DNA of 64,000 nt from Bosea sp. ANAM02 (GCF_011764485.1 NZ_AP022848.1:1330001-1394000); one strand, 5' to 3'; counted from the first letter of the stretch, positions 44,224 to 55,001 are shown. The notes: generated from the sequence alone by a model not told the origin. Translations and numbers: made by a program.

Positions 44224-46227
44224 TCAGACCGTGACCTGGGTGCCGACCTCGACGACGCGGCCGGTCGGTATCTGGAAGAAGTTCGTCGCGTCGGTCGCGC
44301 TCTTGGTCAGGCCGATGAAGAGATTGTCCTGCCAGACCGGCATGCCCGATTGCGGGGATGCCTTGATGGAGCGGCGCGACAGGAAGAACGAGGTCGACAT
44401 GATGTCGAACTTGAAGCCCTGCTTGCGCAGCAGCGCCAGGCCCTTCGGCACGTTCGGGCTTTCCATGTAGCCGTAGACCATGTCGACCCGCCAGAAATCA
44501 TCGGTGATGCGCGAGAGGCGCACGCGCTCCTCCTCGGCGACGCGCGGCGTGTCGGCCGAGCGCACGGTCAGGATGACGTTACGCTCGTGCAGCACCTTGT
44601 TGTGCTTGAGGTTGTGCAGCAGCGAGGCCGGCGCGGTCTCCGGGTCGCTGGTCAGGAAGACGGCCATGCCCTTGACCCGGTAGGGCGGGCTCTTCGACAG
44701 CATGCTGACCAGCTCGAGCAGCGGCACGTCGGTCTTGCGGGTCTTGTCGAACAGGATCTTGGTGCCGCGGACCCAGGTCCACATCAGCAGCATCAGTACC
44801 AGAGCCATCGCGACCGGCACGTAGCCGCCGCTGAACAGCTTCAGCATGTTGGCGCCGAAGAAGGCGATGTCGATGATGAAGAACGGCGTCAGGATCGCGA
44901 TGGTGGCGGTCAGGCTCCAGCGCCAGCCTTTCCAGATGACGATGAAGGCGAGCAGCGAATCGACCACCATCGCGCCGAAGACCGAGATGCCATAGGCGTG
45001 GGACAGGTCGGAGGAGGTGCGGAAGCTCCAGACCAGCACCAGGACGACCACGAGCAGCATCATGTTGATGCGGGGAATGAAGATCTGGCCCGAAGTATGC
45101 TCGGAGGTGTGACGGATCGTCATGCGCGGCAGCAGGCCGAGCTGGATCGCCTGGCGGGTCAGCGAGAAGGCGCCGGTGATGACCGCCTGGCTCGCGATGA
45201 TCGTGGCGACAGTCGCCATGATCACGAGCGGCAGGACGAAGCCCTTCGGCGCCAGCCGGTAGAACGGGTTGTCGACGGCGCTGGGGTCCGAGAGGATGAG
45301 CGCGGCCTGGCCGAGATAGTTGAGCCAGAGCGACGGAAACACCAGGAAAAGCCACGCGCTGCGGATGGGGCCGCGTCCGAAATGGCCCATATCCGCATAG
45401 AGTGCCTCGGCGCCGGTGACGGCGAGGCAGACCGAGCCGAGCACCGCGAGCGAGACGCCGGGATGGTCGATGAAGAAGCGGATGCCCCAATAGGGATTGA
45501 TCGACGTGAAGACGCTGAGATCATCGGCGATGTGGTAGAGGCCGAGCCCGGCGAGGGTCAGGAACCAGACCATCATGACCGGCCCGAAGAAATTCGCGAC
45601 CTTGGCCGTGCCGCGGCTCTGGACCAGGAACAGGGCGATCAGGATCGCGGAGGCGATCGAGACGACATAGTCGTCGAGGACCGGCGTCACCAGCTTCAGG
45701 CCCTCGACCGCCGAGAGCACGGAGATCGCCGGCGTGATGACCGCATCGCCGTAGAACAGCGCGGCGCCGGCCATGCCGAGGATGAGGACGATGCCGCCGC
45801 GCGCGCCGCCCAATGCCCGCTGGGCGAGGGCCACCAGCGTCAGCGTGCCGCCTTCGCCGTTATTGTCGGCCCGCAGCAGCAGCGCGACATATTTGAGCGT
45901 CACGACGAAGACGAGCGACCAGAGGATCAGCGAAAGCACGCCGATGACGAGGCTGCGGGGCACATGCGTGATGTCGACCGCGACGGCGGCGCCATGGCCG
46001 CCGGAAGCGGCACCGCTCGCGGCCAGGATCGTCTCGCGCAGCGCGTAGAGCGGGCTGGTGCCGATATCGCCATAGACGACGCCGAGCGCCCCCAGCGCCA
46101 GCGCGGCGAAGCTCGCCGTGCCGTGGCCGCCATTGCCATGGCTGCCATTGCTGGCGTCGACGGCATCGAGGCCGAAGCGGGAATCCTCCGGCCGGACGGT
46201 CGCAGGATTCGGGTTCTCATGCCCCAT
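44224..46227 (-). CDS. kup: Low-affinity potassium transporter Kup
   Basis: A 667-residue potassium/proton symporter with about 12 membrane segments. The signature [22 protein letters not shown] lies near residue 50, followed by [20 protein letters not shown] and [20 protein letters not shown]; a C-terminal cytosolic domain ends [16 protein letters not shown], the usual Kup end. GGAGATCCCTG precedes the ATG. The first about 30 residues ([11 protein letters not shown]) are low-complexity. Confidence 0.97.
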   Translation of the reverse strand: MGHENPNPATVRPEDSRFGLDAVDASNGSHGNGGHGTASFAALALGALGVVYGDIGTSPLYALRETILAASGAASGGHGAAVAVDITHVPRSLVIGVLSLILWSLVFVVTLKYVALLLRADNNGEGGTLTLVALAQRALGGARGGIVLILGMAGAALFYGDAVITPAISVLSAVEGLKLVTPVLDDYVVSIASAILIALFLVQSRGTAKVANFFGPVMMVWFLTLAGLGLYHIADDLSVFTSINPYWGIRFFIDHPGVSLAVLGSVCLAVTGAEALYADMGHFGRGPIRSAWLFLVFPSLWLNYLGQAALILSDPSAVDNPFYRLAPKGFVLPLVIMATVATIIASQAVITGAFSLTRQAIQLGLLPRMTIRHTSEHTSGQIFIPRINMMLLVVVLVLVWSFRTSSDLSHAYGISVFGAMVVDSLLAFIVIWKGWRWSLTATIAILTPFFIIDIAFFGANMLKLFSGGYVPVAMALVLMLLMWTWVRGTKILFDKTRKTDVPLLELVSMLSKSPPYRVKGMAVFLTSDPETAPASLLHNLKHNKVLHERNVILTVRSADTPRVAEEERVRLSRITDDFWRVDMVYGYMESPNVPKGLALLRKQGFKFDIMSTSFFLSRRSIKASPQSGMPVWQDNLFIGLTKSATDATNFFQIPTGRVVEVGTQVTV

Positions 46228-46305
46228 CAGGGATCTCCGCGCATGCTGCGGTGCAGCGAAAGGCCGGGGCCTCTAGCATGTTGCGGGCGGCGCGCAAAGG
46301 CGGGA

Positions 46306-47580
<1,275 letters not shown>

Positions 47581-47592
47581 GCGGGCTCTCTA

Positions 47593-48135
47593 TCATGATC
47601 CGGCATTCCGGCAATGCTCGCAGCGCCCGACGATCTCGACCATCTGGTGCGAGGGGGAGAATTGCCGGTTTTCGGCGATCGCCGCCACCGCTTTCTTCAT
47701 CGCGGGCGAGGAATCCTCGTCGACGCCGCCGCAGGATTCGCAGATCAGGAAGGCGACCACCTCGTTCGCGCCATGGCCGTGCAGGCAGGCGATATAGGCG
47801 TTCTTCGAGGAGAGCCTGTGGACGAAGCCCTGCTCGACCAGGAAATCGAGCGCGCGATAGATCGAGATCGGCGCGAGCCGGCGCCCGCCGGCCGGCGAGA
47901 TGCGATCGGCCAGGTCATAGGCGCCGATCGGGCGATGGTCGGCATGGAGCGCTTCCAGCGCCTGCCTCCGGATCGGCGTCAGGCGCAGGCCCCGCTCGCG
48001 GCAGAGCCGCTCGGCCCGGGCGAGAGCATCGGCCGCATGGCGGCGGTGATCCTCGGCGTGGCGGCAATCGTGCCCGTCATGTGTGTGGTGCACATGGTCG
48101 TCATGCATATGCGCGTCTGGCTGCATTTTCGTCAT
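47593..48135 (-). CDS. zur: Fur family regulator, Zur-like, with a His-rich N-terminus
   Basis: A 180-residue metal-dependent repressor. The first 35 residues are very rich in His (HMHDDHVHHTHDGHDCRHAED). Then the winged helix LCRERGLRLTPIRRQALEAL and ISIYRALDFLVEQGFVHRL, and the dimer domain with structural zinc Cys pairs LICESCGG and GRCEHCRN and metal-site ACLHGHGANEVVAF. The paired CxxC and lack of Fur-specific HHDH favour Zur. The start is taken at ATG 48135; an upstream TTG could add nine residues. No zinc uptake genes are adjacent. Divergent from the bdh gene. Confidence 0.85.
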   Translation of the reverse strand: MTKMQPDAHMHDDHVHHTHDGHDCRHAEDHRRHAADALARAERLCRERGLRLTPIRRQALEALHADHRPIGAYDLADRISPAGGRRLAPISIYRALDFLVEQGFVHRLSSKNAYIACLHGHGANEVVAFLICESCGGVDEDSSPAMKKAVAAIAENRQFSPSHQMVEIVGRCEHCRNAGS

Positions 48136-48247
48136 GTTGCGTTGCGAAAGGTCCTCAGGCAACGTGCGGCGATATCCAGCCGTTCCATTGCCCTGTCCGG
48201 CCCGAACCTAAGCATTTTCTCCCCGATTGTCAGGAGCCTTGACGCTC

Positions 48248-49033
48248 ATGTTCCTCAAAGACCGTACCGCCGCGATCACCGGCTCGACCTCCGGCATCGG
48301 CCTCGCCTATGCCCGCGCGCTCGCCGCCGAGGGGGCCAATCTCGTCATCAACGGCATCATGCCGCCGGCCGATGCGGAAAAGCTGCGCACCGATCTCGAG
48401 CAGGAATTCGGGATCAAGGCGGTGTTCTCGGGCGCGGACATGACCAAGCCGGCCGAGATCGCCGGCTTTATCGCCGAGGGCGAGAAGGTCTTCGGCGCGA
48501 TCGACATCCTCATCAACAATGCCGGCATCCAGTTCGTTTCGCCGATCGACGAGTTCCCGATCGAGAAATGGGACCAGATCATCGCGATCAACCTGTCCTC
48601 GGCCTTCCACACCATCCGCGCCGCGCTGCCAAAGATGAAGGAGAAGGGCTGGGGCCGCATCATCAACACGGCCTCGGCGCATGCCTTCGTCGCCTCGCCG
48701 TTCAAATCAGCCTATGTCGCGGCCAAGCACGGCATCGCCGGCCTGACCAAGACCGTGGCGCTCGAAGTCGCGACCAAGGGCATCACCGTCAACGCGATCG
48801 CGCCCGGCTATGTCTGGACGCCGCTTGTCGAGAAGCAGATCCCCGACACGATGAAGGCGCGCAACATGACCAAGGAGCAGGTCATGAACGACGTGCTGCT
48901 CGCGGCGCAGCCGACCAAGGAATTCGTCACGGTGGAGCAGGTCGCGGCGCTGGCCGTGTTCCTGTGCACGGATTCGGCCAAGTCGATCACCGGGACGACG
49001 CTGCCGATGGATGGCGGCTGGACCGCCGCGTGA
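48248..49033 (+). CDS. bdhA: 3-Hydroxybutyrate dehydrogenase
   Basis: A 261-residue SDR that interconverts D-3-hydroxybutyrate and acetoacetate with NAD+, in PHB breakdown. Cofactor site AAITGSTSGIGLAYARALAA, ILINNAGIQFVSPIDEFPIE, catalytic IINTASAHAFVASPFKSAYV with YVAAKHG, and the HBDH-specific tail LLAAQPTKEFVTVEQVAALA and DGGWTAA. It overlaps the patatin gene by a GTGA junction. Confidence 0.95.
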   Translation: MFLKDRTAAITGSTSGIGLAYARALAAEGANLVINGIMPPADAEKLRTDLEQEFGIKAVFSGADMTKPAEIAGFIAEGEKVFGAIDILINNAGIQFVSPIDEFPIEKWDQIIAINLSSAFHTIRAALPKMKEKGWGRIINTASAHAFVASPFKSAYVAAKHGIAGLTKTVALEVATKGITVNAIAPGYVWTPLVEKQIPDTMKARNMTKEQVMNDVLLAAQPTKEFVTVEQVAALAVFLCTDSAKSITGTTLPMDGGWTAA

Positions 49034-50103
49034 GCGGGCGCCCCTCCCGCAGGGCCGAACCGGTCAAGGGACTGGTCGGGCCGAAGGCGGAGAAGACGGT
49101 TTCGCTGGCGCTGCAGGGCGGAGGCGCGCATGGCGCCTTCACTTGGGGCGTGCTCGACGCGGTGCTCGAAGACGGGCGCCTCGGCATCGAGGCGCTGACC
49201 GGCACCAGCGCGGGGGCGATGAACGCCGTCGTGCTGGCCGAGGGCTGGATCGATGGCGGCATCGACGGCGCGCGGGCCAAGCTCGAGGCTTTCTGGCGGG
49301 CGATCAGCGTCGACGGGAAATATGGCGGCTCGGAACGTTCGCTCATCGACACCATGCTGGGCGCCTGGGGCAACAACAACGGCACGCCGCCGGGCATGCT
49401 GTTCTTCGAGATGTTCTCGAAAGTGGCGAGCCCTTATGACGTCAATCCGCTGAACATCAACCCGCTGCGCGGGGTCGTCGCCGATCTCATCGACTTCGAG
49501 AAGGTCAGGGCCTGCGACGCGGTCAAGCTGTTCATCGCCGCGACCAATGTCCGCACCGGCAAGATCGCCGTCTTCGAGGGCAGGGACCTGACGCCCGACC
49601 ACCTGATGGCCTCGGCCTGCCTGCCGATGGTGTTCCAGGCGGTGGAGATCGATGGCGAGGCCTATTGGGACGGCGGCTATATGGGCAATCCAGCCCTGTT
49701 CCCCCTGTTCTACCAAGCGCATTGCGACGATATCCTGCTCGTCCAGATCAACCCGATCCAGCGGCGCGAATTGCCGACCAAGGCGCGCGAAATCCAGGAC
49801 CGGCTGAACGAGATCACCTTCAACGCTTCGATGTTGCGCGAACTCAGGGCGATCGATTTCGTCAACCGGCTGGTCGATGCCGGAAAGCTGCCGCGTGAGG
49901 AGTACAAGCGCGTGCTGATGCATCGGATCGACGGCGGCCCGCCGCTGGCGGAGCTGACCTCGTCCTCGCGGATGAACGCGGAATGGGCTTTCCTGCTGAA
50001 GCTGCGCGACATGGGCCGCACAGCCGGCAAGCGCTGGCTGAAGCGCAACTACCAGGCGATCGGCGAGACCGGTACGCTAGACCTGCGGGACGCGATCGGC
50101 TGA
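49030..50103 (+). CDS. Patatin-like phospholipase coupled to bdhA
   Basis: A 357-residue cytosolic hydrolase. The patatin elements are in order: oxyanion loop LALQGGGAHGAFTWGVLDAV, nucleophile elbow ALTGTSAGAMNAVVLAEG (GxSxG), and the catalytic Asp in AYWDGGYMGNPALFPLFY (DGG). No signal peptide is seen. The GTG start overlaps the bdhA stop (GTGA), so both proteins are made together, pointing to intracellular ester or PHB metabolism rather than a secreted toxin. Substrate unproven. Confidence 0.9.
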   Translation: MSGRPSRRAEPVKGLVGPKAEKTVSLALQGGGAHGAFTWGVLDAVLEDGRLGIEALTGTSAGAMNAVVLAEGWIDGGIDGARAKLEAFWRAISVDGKYGGSERSLIDTMLGAWGNNNGTPPGMLFFEMFSKVASPYDVNPLNINPLRGVVADLIDFEKVRACDAVKLFIAATNVRTGKIAVFEGRDLTPDHLMASACLPMVFQAVEIDGEAYWDGGYMGNPALFPLFYQAHCDDILLVQINPIQRRELPTKAREIQDRLNEITFNASMLRELRAIDFVNRLVDAGKLPREEYKRVLMHRIDGGPPLAELTSSSRMNAEWAFLLKLRDMGRTAGKRWLKRNYQAIGETGTLDLRDAIG

Positions 50104-50132
50104 GCGGTGTGTTGATCCTGCGTTGAACCAAG

Positions 50133-50173
50133 CGGGTCATCCGGGTCTCCCTTTGGTTGCCCGGGATGACCCG
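50133..50173. repeat. Short family C-type palindrome (GTCATCC variant)
   Basis: CGGGTCATCCGGG and CCCGGGATGACCCG pair around a 14-nt loop. It is the right-half type of the copy at 63374-63472. Found 30 nt after the patatin stop, it may act as a 3' hairpin. Confidence 0.8.
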
Positions 50174-50326
50174 TGTTCCTTGGAAAACGCGTGACGAAAG
50201 CCGATCGAGCCGCGGCGGCATCCTTCACGTTCCGGCGTCGCAGTTGTTCCGGGAGCGCTCTTGCGTGGCCCACGGGCAGAATGTCATTCAGCGGGTTCGA
50301 AACGCTTCCAAGATGACGGGGATTTC

Positions 50327-50743
50327 ATGAGCAAGCTGATCGTCACCGCCGGGCCGTTCAAGTTCGACGCCAAGTTCGAGCTGGAAGCCGCGCCGAAGAC
50401 CTGCGCCGCCTTCAAGAAGCAGATGCCGTTCATCAGCAAGATGGTGCATGTGCGCTGGAGCGGCGAGGGCGTCTGGATGCCGCTCGGCGATCTCGATTTC
50501 GGCGTCGGCTACGAGAACAACACCGCCTATCCGGCCCCCGGCCACATCATCCTGTATCCGGGCGGCGTCAGCGAGACCGAGATCCTGCTCGCCTATGGCG
50601 GCGTGCAGTTCGCCAGCAAGGCCGGCGTGCTCTCGGGCAACCATTTCATCACCCTGACCTCGGGGCTGGAGAACCTCTACACGCTCGGCCGCAAGACGCT
50701 GTACGAAGGCGTGCAGGACGTGCGCTTCGACCTCGTCGACTGA
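50327..50743 (+). CDS. DUF3830 (cyclophilin-like fold) protein
   Basis: A 138-residue protein of the DUF3830 family: FKFDAKFELEAAPKTCAAFK, MVHVRWSGEGVWMPLGDLDF, HIILYPGGVSETEILLAYGG, FASKAGVLSGNHFITL. Members have a cyclophilin-like beta-barrel and are often found near amidohydrolases or transporters; no activity is established. The ATG at 50327 is chosen because upstream residues are non-conserved. A strong terminator follows. Confidence 0.87.
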   Translation: MSKLIVTAGPFKFDAKFELEAAPKTCAAFKKQMPFISKMVHVRWSGEGVWMPLGDLDFGVGYENNTAYPAPGHIILYPGGVSETEILLAYGGVQFASKAGVLSGNHFITLTSGLENLYTLGRKTLYEGVQDVRFDLVD

Positions 50744-50767
50744 GCGCGGCCGGCGATCGGATATGAG

Positions 50768-50796
50768 AAGGGCGGGGCGACCGACGCCTCGCCCTT
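50768..50796. terminator. Bidirectional intrinsic terminator
   Basis: AAGGGCGGGGCG-ACCGA-CGCCTCGCCCTT, with TTCC on the plus side, between the convergent DUF3830 and Kef-type genes. One G-T pair in a 12-bp stem. Confidence 0.78.
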
Positions 50797-50798
50797 TC

Positions 50799-52673
50799 CT
50801 ATGCCGCGGCCGGGGGATCGGCCGGCGGGTCTTCCGCTGGCTTGGCCGCAGGCGGTTTGGGAGCAGGCGGTTTGGAAGCGGGCAATCCGGCTATCGTATC
50901 GGGCTCTGCTGCTTCGGGCGCCGTTCCCGACGCTGGTTTCGCGGTATCCCCGAGATTCTGACAGAGCGAGAGCATGGCGCGGGCGATCTCAGCCTCGCCC
51001 ATGATCGTCAGCGTCGCCCCGCATTTGGTGAGATGCGCGACCTCGGCATCGGAATGGGCACGGGCGACGATCGGCAGGGCCGGGTTCTCGGCGCGCGCCT
51101 GCTCGCAGACCTGGCCCGCCTCGAAGCTGCCGGGAATGGCGACGAAGAGACGCATGGCCCGGCCGATGCCCGCGGCGGAGAGGACCTCGGGATCGGCGGC
51201 ATTGCCGACGAGCAGCTCGGCGCCGTCGCGCCTGGCCGTTTCGACCGCATCGGGATTGTCCTCGATGACCAGGAGCCTGGCACCCTGCGAGAGCAGGCCG
51301 GCGCCGAGCAGGCTGCCGACGCGGCCATAGCCGACGACGACGATGTGATCGGTGAGGTTGGTCGGGGTGATGTCGCGCTCCGGCGGCGCTTCCGGCTGGG
51401 GCTCGGATACGGCGACTTCAGGCTCGCCGGCTTCGGGAGCGGCTGCGGGCTTCGGCTTCGCGGCCGGTGCTTCCGGTGCCAGGCGCTCGACCAAGGCGAA
51501 GACGACCGGATTGAGCAGGATCGACAGGATCGCGCCGGCGAGAATCAGGTCGCGGCCTTGTGCCGGCAGGATGCCGAGCGCGGTGCCGAGCCCGGCGAGG
51601 ATGAAGGAGAATTCGCCGATCTGGGCGAGCGAGGCCGAGATGGTGAGTGCGACTGCCTGCGAGCGGCCGAAAGCCCGCACGATCATCCAGGCCGCGACGG
51701 ATTTGCCGATCAGGATGATGGCGAGCGTCGCGAGGAGGGGACCGGGCGCGCGCAGGATGATGCCAGGGTCGAACAGCATGCCGACCGAGACGAAGAACAG
51801 CACCGCGAAAGCGTCGCGCAGTGGCAGCGTCTCCTCGGCCGCCCGCTGCGAGAGTGGCGATTCCGACAGGATCATGCCGGCGAAGAAGGCGCCGAGCGCG
51901 AAGGAGACGCCGAACAGCGTTGCCGCCGCATAGGCGACGCCCAGCGCGACGGCGAGCACCGCCAGCCGAAACAGCTCGCGTGAGCCGGTATGGGCGACCC
52001 AGTGCAGCACCCAGGGGATGACGCGCCGGCCGATGACGAGCATGAAGGCGAGGAAGCCGATCAGCTTTGCGAAGGTCAGGCCGAGCACGCCCCAGACGCC
52101 GAGATCGAAGCGGGTGGCGAGCGGGCCGCTGCCGCCCGATGGCGTGCCGTTGACGATCTCGGCCAACACGGGCAGCAGCACCAGCGCCAGCACCATCGCG
52201 ATATCCTCGACGATGAGCCAGCCGACCGCGATGCGTCCTCGCTCGGTCTGGACGAGACGGCGCTCCTGCAGGGCGCGCAGCAGCACGACGGTCGAGGCGG
52301 TCGAGAGGGCGAGGCCGAAGACGGCGCCGGAGAACAGGTTCCAGCCGAGCAGCGTGCCGAGCCCGAGGCCGAGCAGCGTCGCGATGCCGATCTGGACGAC
52401 GGCGCCGGGCACGGCGATCGCCTTCACCGAGAGCAGGTCCTTGAGGGAGAAATGCAGGCCGACGCCGAACATCAGCAGGATGACGCCGATCTCGGCCAGT
52501 TCGTTGGCGAGATTCTGGTCGGCGACGAAGCCCGGGGTGAAGGGGCCGACCGCGACACCGGCGAGAAGATAGCCGACGAGAGGAGAGATCCGAAGCTTTT
52601 GGGCCAGCGCCCCGAAGACGAAAGCAAGGCCGAGGCCCGCGACGATGATGGCGATCAGCGGGCCGTGATGCAT
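50799..52673 (-). CDS. Kef-type (CPA2) potassium/proton exchanger with TrkA-N domain
   Basis: A 624-residue protein. Residues 1 to about 390 hold 12 or so membrane segments (LAQKLRISPLVGYLLAGVAV, IGVILLMFGVGLHFSLKDLL). After a Pro/Ala/Glu-rich linker, a Rossmann TrkA-N domain starts near 447 (HIVVVGYGRVGSLLGAGLL, LLVIEDNPDAVETARRDGAE). This architecture fits YbaL/KefB-like exchangers. The C-terminal tail is Pro/Ala/Lys repeats (KPPAPKPPAAKPAEDPP), unusual for the family. GGGAGACCC precedes the ATG. Confidence 0.9.
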   Translation of the reverse strand: MHHGPLIAIIVAGLGLAFVFGALAQKLRISPLVGYLLAGVAVGPFTPGFVADQNLANELAEIGVILLMFGVGLHFSLKDLLSVKAIAVPGAVVQIGIATLLGLGLGTLLGWNLFSGAVFGLALSTASTVVLLRALQERRLVQTERGRIAVGWLIVEDIAMVLALVLLPVLAEIVNGTPSGGSGPLATRFDLGVWGVLGLTFAKLIGFLAFMLVIGRRVIPWVLHWVAHTGSRELFRLAVLAVALGVAYAAATLFGVSFALGAFFAGMILSESPLSQRAAEETLPLRDAFAVLFFVSVGMLFDPGIILRAPGPLLATLAIILIGKSVAAWMIVRAFGRSQAVALTISASLAQIGEFSFILAGLGTALGILPAQGRDLILAGAILSILLNPVVFALVERLAPEAPAAKPKPAAAPEAGEPEVAVSEPQPEAPPERDITPTNLTDHIVVVGYGRVGSLLGAGLLSQGARLLVIEDNPDAVETARRDGAELLVGNAADPEVLSAAGIGRAMRLFVAIPGSFEAGQVCEQARAENPALPIVARAHSDAEVAHLTKCGATLTIMGEAEIARAMLSLCQNLGDTAKPASGTAPEAAEPDTIAGLPASKPPAPKPPAAKPAEDPPADPPAAA

Positions 52674-52824
52674 GGGTCTCCCGAATCCGAAAGGTCAAGA
52701 AATCAAGATTGTTTGAACTTTCCGAGCATGGGGTTTCGAGCCGGCGATTTCAACCGAAGGGCGTACGACTTTGCAGGCTTTCGCTGCCGAAAATTCCGCC
52801 CGCCGGGATTGGCGGGCGATGCGG

Positions 52825-53145
52825 TCAGGCCTTCGGCTTCTCCAGCAAAATTTGGCCCTGCTTCTCGACGCCGATCTTGAGCTTCTCGGCGAAGACTGCG
52901 AGCATCCAGGGCAAGGTCACCTCGACGCGGATCAGCCGCTCCTCGACCTCGACGCGGCCATGGACGGTGTGTCCGAGCGCGCCGACGCCGAAATGCAGGG
53001 CGTCGCCCTCCCAGCGCTCTTCGACCAGTTGCATCCGGACCATGCCGAGCCGGTCGCGGATGGTGTCGACGCCGCCGCGCAGCCGGGCGATCGCGGCGTC
53101 CCGGCCGAGATCATGCGAGATGGTAATGGAAACGGGCTTGCCCAT
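52825..53145 (-). CDS. Polyhydroxyalkanoic acid system family protein
   Basis: A 106-residue protein that fits the PHA_gran_rgn family: ITISHDLGRDAAIARLRGGV, VEERWEGDALHFGVGALGHT, RVEVEERLIRVEVTLPWML and FAEKLKIGVEKQGQILL. Members bind or regulate polyhydroxyalkanoate granules. It lies a few kb from the 3-hydroxybutyrate dehydrogenase gene. No signal or membrane segment is visible. Confidence 0.87.
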   Translation of the reverse strand: MGKPVSITISHDLGRDAAIARLRGGVDTIRDRLGMVRMQLVEERWEGDALHFGVGALGHTVHGRVEVEERLIRVEVTLPWMLAVFAEKLKIGVEKQGQILLEKPKA

Positions 53146-53215
53146 GTCAGCTCATCGGAAAGGGAGGAAGGCCCGTATATGGCCTCGGGTCCGGCGCTTT
53201 GCCAGCGCCACATGG

Positions 53216-53238
53216 AAAAGCCCGCCGAACGGGCGGGC
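53216..53238 (-). terminator. Intrinsic terminator of the small gene at 53284
   Basis: On the minus strand GCCCGCC-CGTTC-GGCGGGC is followed by TTTTCC, a canonical Rho-independent terminator 46 nt after the stop codon. Confidence 0.8.
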
Positions 53239-53283
53239 CTGATGATCCATCGCTTTCGCCGGAACAGCCGGCTTTCGCCCGCC

Positions 53284-53493
53284 TCAGTCGCGGTCGTTCA
53301 GGCGCTTCTGACCGGTCTGCGTGACCCGCCAGACGGTACCGTCCGACTCGACGAGACCGCGATCCTGCAGGGAATGCAGCATCGTCTCGTCGAAGATGAA
53401 GTGGCGGGTCTCCTCCTCGATGCTCTCCAGTGCGATCCATTCGGGATCGGAGAGAACGAACGGGTGAGCGATCTGGAGGTGCTGAACATGCAT
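53284..53493 (-). CDS. Small protein of unknown function
   Basis: A 69-residue protein starting MHVQHLQIAHPFVLSDPEWI. The ATG at 53493 is fixed by AAGGAG 7 nt upstream. The latter half (MLHSLQDRGLVESDGTVWRV, TQTGQKRL) looks like the wing of a winged-helix domain, as in small MarR-like DNA-binding proteins, but the recognition helix is not clear. It has its own terminator. I do not recognise the family. Confidence 0.7.
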   Translation of the reverse strand: MHVQHLQIAHPFVLSDPEWIALESIEEETRHFIFDETMLHSLQDRGLVESDGTVWRVTQTGQKRLNDRD

Positions 53494-53677
53494 GCGCGTC
53501 TCCTTCTCGTTGAATGCCCCTGTTCCGCGATCAGTCGCATCCAATCATGACGCGGTCATGGCCGAACAGGTGAAGAATCGTGACCCAGCGATTTTGTCTG
53601 TTTTGTCGCTGGCTGGAACCCGGCCGCGCCCGCTTCGTTCCTTCGCCATGACCCCTTTCAGAAACGGAGAGACCGCC

Positions 53678-54343
53678 ATGGCGATCAGCAGCAGTAGCTT
53701 CCCGCCCGACGTTCCGAAGACCGCCGATGAGGCCCGCGAGACCGTGGGCGCCAGCGTGAGCAACCTGCGCGGCAAGGCGGCCGAATTCGCGGACAAGGCC
53801 AGCGAGACCGTCAAGGACCATTACGAGCGGGCCAAGGAAGCCTGGGACGAAGCCGAGCCGCTGGAGGCCGTTCGAGGCGGCGGGCAGGCTGTCGTGCAGA
53901 GCGTGGAGCGTCATCCGCTCGCGGCGCTGGGCCTGGGCGTTGCTGGAATCGGGCTCGTCGCCTGGGCGTTGCTTCGCAACCAGACCACTTCAGGCTGGGA
54001 GCGCTATCAGCCTGATTACGGACGCTGGAGCGGCTGGCTGCGGGACTACGGATCCGAGGTCGCGGATGCCGGCGACCGGGCGGTGAAGTCTGGAAGCGGC
54101 TGGCTGCGCTCGCACCGCGACGCCGCCGACGATTATGCCGGCCGTGCCGGCGACTATGCAGCGCTGGCCCGCGACTATGCCGACAGGGGCGGGCGCATGC
54201 TGGCGAAGCGCGCCGAGCGTGAGCCCATGGCGGTGGTGGTCGGGCTAGGCCTGGCGGCCTATGTCATCGGCTCGCTGCTGAGCTCGGCCTCTGCCGGTAT
54301 GCCAGCGTCCGCGCCGGCCCGCAAGCGCGCCGCGCGGCGCTGA
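53678..54343 (+). CDS. Membrane-anchored stress-type protein with amphipathic helices
   Basis: A 221-residue protein that I place only loosely. Residues 10-90 are a long charged amphipathic helix (AAEFADKASETVKDHYERAK) as in DUF883/CsbD-like proteins; AALGLGVAGIGLVAWALL is a first membrane segment, a Gly/Tyr/Asp-rich middle has degenerate repeats (DDYAGRAGDYAALARDYADR), and MAVVVGLGLAAYVIGSLLSS is a second segment, ending in a basic tail. ACGGAGAG precedes the ATG. Such proteins are often stress-induced and ribosome- or membrane-associated; function here is unknown. Confidence 0.7.
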   Translation: MAISSSSFPPDVPKTADEARETVGASVSNLRGKAAEFADKASETVKDHYERAKEAWDEAEPLEAVRGGGQAVVQSVERHPLAALGLGVAGIGLVAWALLRNQTTSGWERYQPDYGRWSGWLRDYGSEVADAGDRAVKSGSGWLRSHRDAADDYAGRAGDYAALARDYADRGGRMLAKRAEREPMAVVVGLGLAAYVIGSLLSSASAGMPASAPARKRAARR

Positions 54344-54377
54344 CGGCTCCAGCCGCCTCCCTTTCGGCGCATGAAAA

Positions 54378-54406
54378 AGCCCTGCGGCGCCGAGCGCCGC
54401 AGGGCT
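54378..54406. terminator. Bidirectional intrinsic terminator
   Basis: A perfect 13-bp stem AGCCCTGCGGCGC / GCGCCGCAGGGCT with loop CGA, flanked by AAAAA on the left and TTGGTGTTT on the right, between two convergent genes. Confidence 0.88.
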
Positions 54407-54448
54407 TGGTGTTTCATAGGCCCTTCCGGTGGAAAGGACCCTGCTCTC

Positions 54449-54745
54449 TCACCACCAGTAGCGGCGCGGGCCGTAATAGCCACGATAGTAGTGGCGATCA
54501 GCGCTAGCGGCGATGGCGCCGCCGATGACACCGGCGGCCACGCCGGCCGCGACAGCCGAGCCGGCCTCGTTGGAAGCGCGGCGGTTCTCGACATAGTTGG
54601 CCGAGCGGCACTGCTGATAGGCGCGGGTGCCGGGGCGGAAGCCCTGGGACTCGCAAGTCACTTCGGCGTCGGCCATCGACTCCTGCGCGGTCTGGCAACC
54701 GGCAAGAAGAGCGGCCATCGCGCCAACGATCAGAATGCTACGCAT
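54449..54745 (-). CDS. Small lipoprotein with glycine-zipper-like segment
   Basis: A 98-residue protein. The signal MRSILIVGAMAALLAGC ends in a lipobox (LLAGC), so Cys17 is probably lipidated. Two further cysteines follow (VTCESQGFRPGTRAYQQCRS), the pattern of small rhizobial envelope proteins. The C-terminal part has an Ala/Gly-rich segment GSAVAAGVAAGVIGGAIAAS and ends HYYRGYYGPRRYWW, aromatic-rich. No defined function. Confidence 0.82.
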   Translation of the reverse strand: MRSILIVGAMAALLAGCQTAQESMADAEVTCESQGFRPGTRAYQQCRSANYVENRRASNEAGSAVAAGVAAGVIGGAIAASADRHYYRGYYGPRRYWW

Positions 54746-55001
54746 ATTTTATCCTTTTCAGCCTCCCATTGGCCTGAAGCGACTTAAGAGCAGCCGCGTC
54801 GGCAGGTCAAGAATGACACGGGCTTTGCGTTAAAGTTCGCAGCGTCAAATCGCGACAATTCCGCTGCAATCGTGACGGTTCGACCGAACGGCCCGGGACG
54901 CAGCAATCGGCGGAACGGTTTCGCGCCGGCGCGGGCTTGCATTTGCAGCGAAGCGGCGGAACATGCGCGGAAGACCCGATCAGCCCAGTCTGGACGCGAC
55001 G
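54746..55001. other. Divergent intergenic region of two lipoprotein genes
   Basis: About 255 nt without a recognised gene; it must carry promoters for the divergent lipoprotein genes. No long palindrome from the repeat families is present, unlike most gaps of this size here. Confidence 0.4.

Noticed and set aside
47614..50103. An 829-codon frame ending in the patatin
   Set aside because: The upstream part reads bdhA and zur out of frame; the GTG at 49030 overlapping the bdhA stop is the real start.
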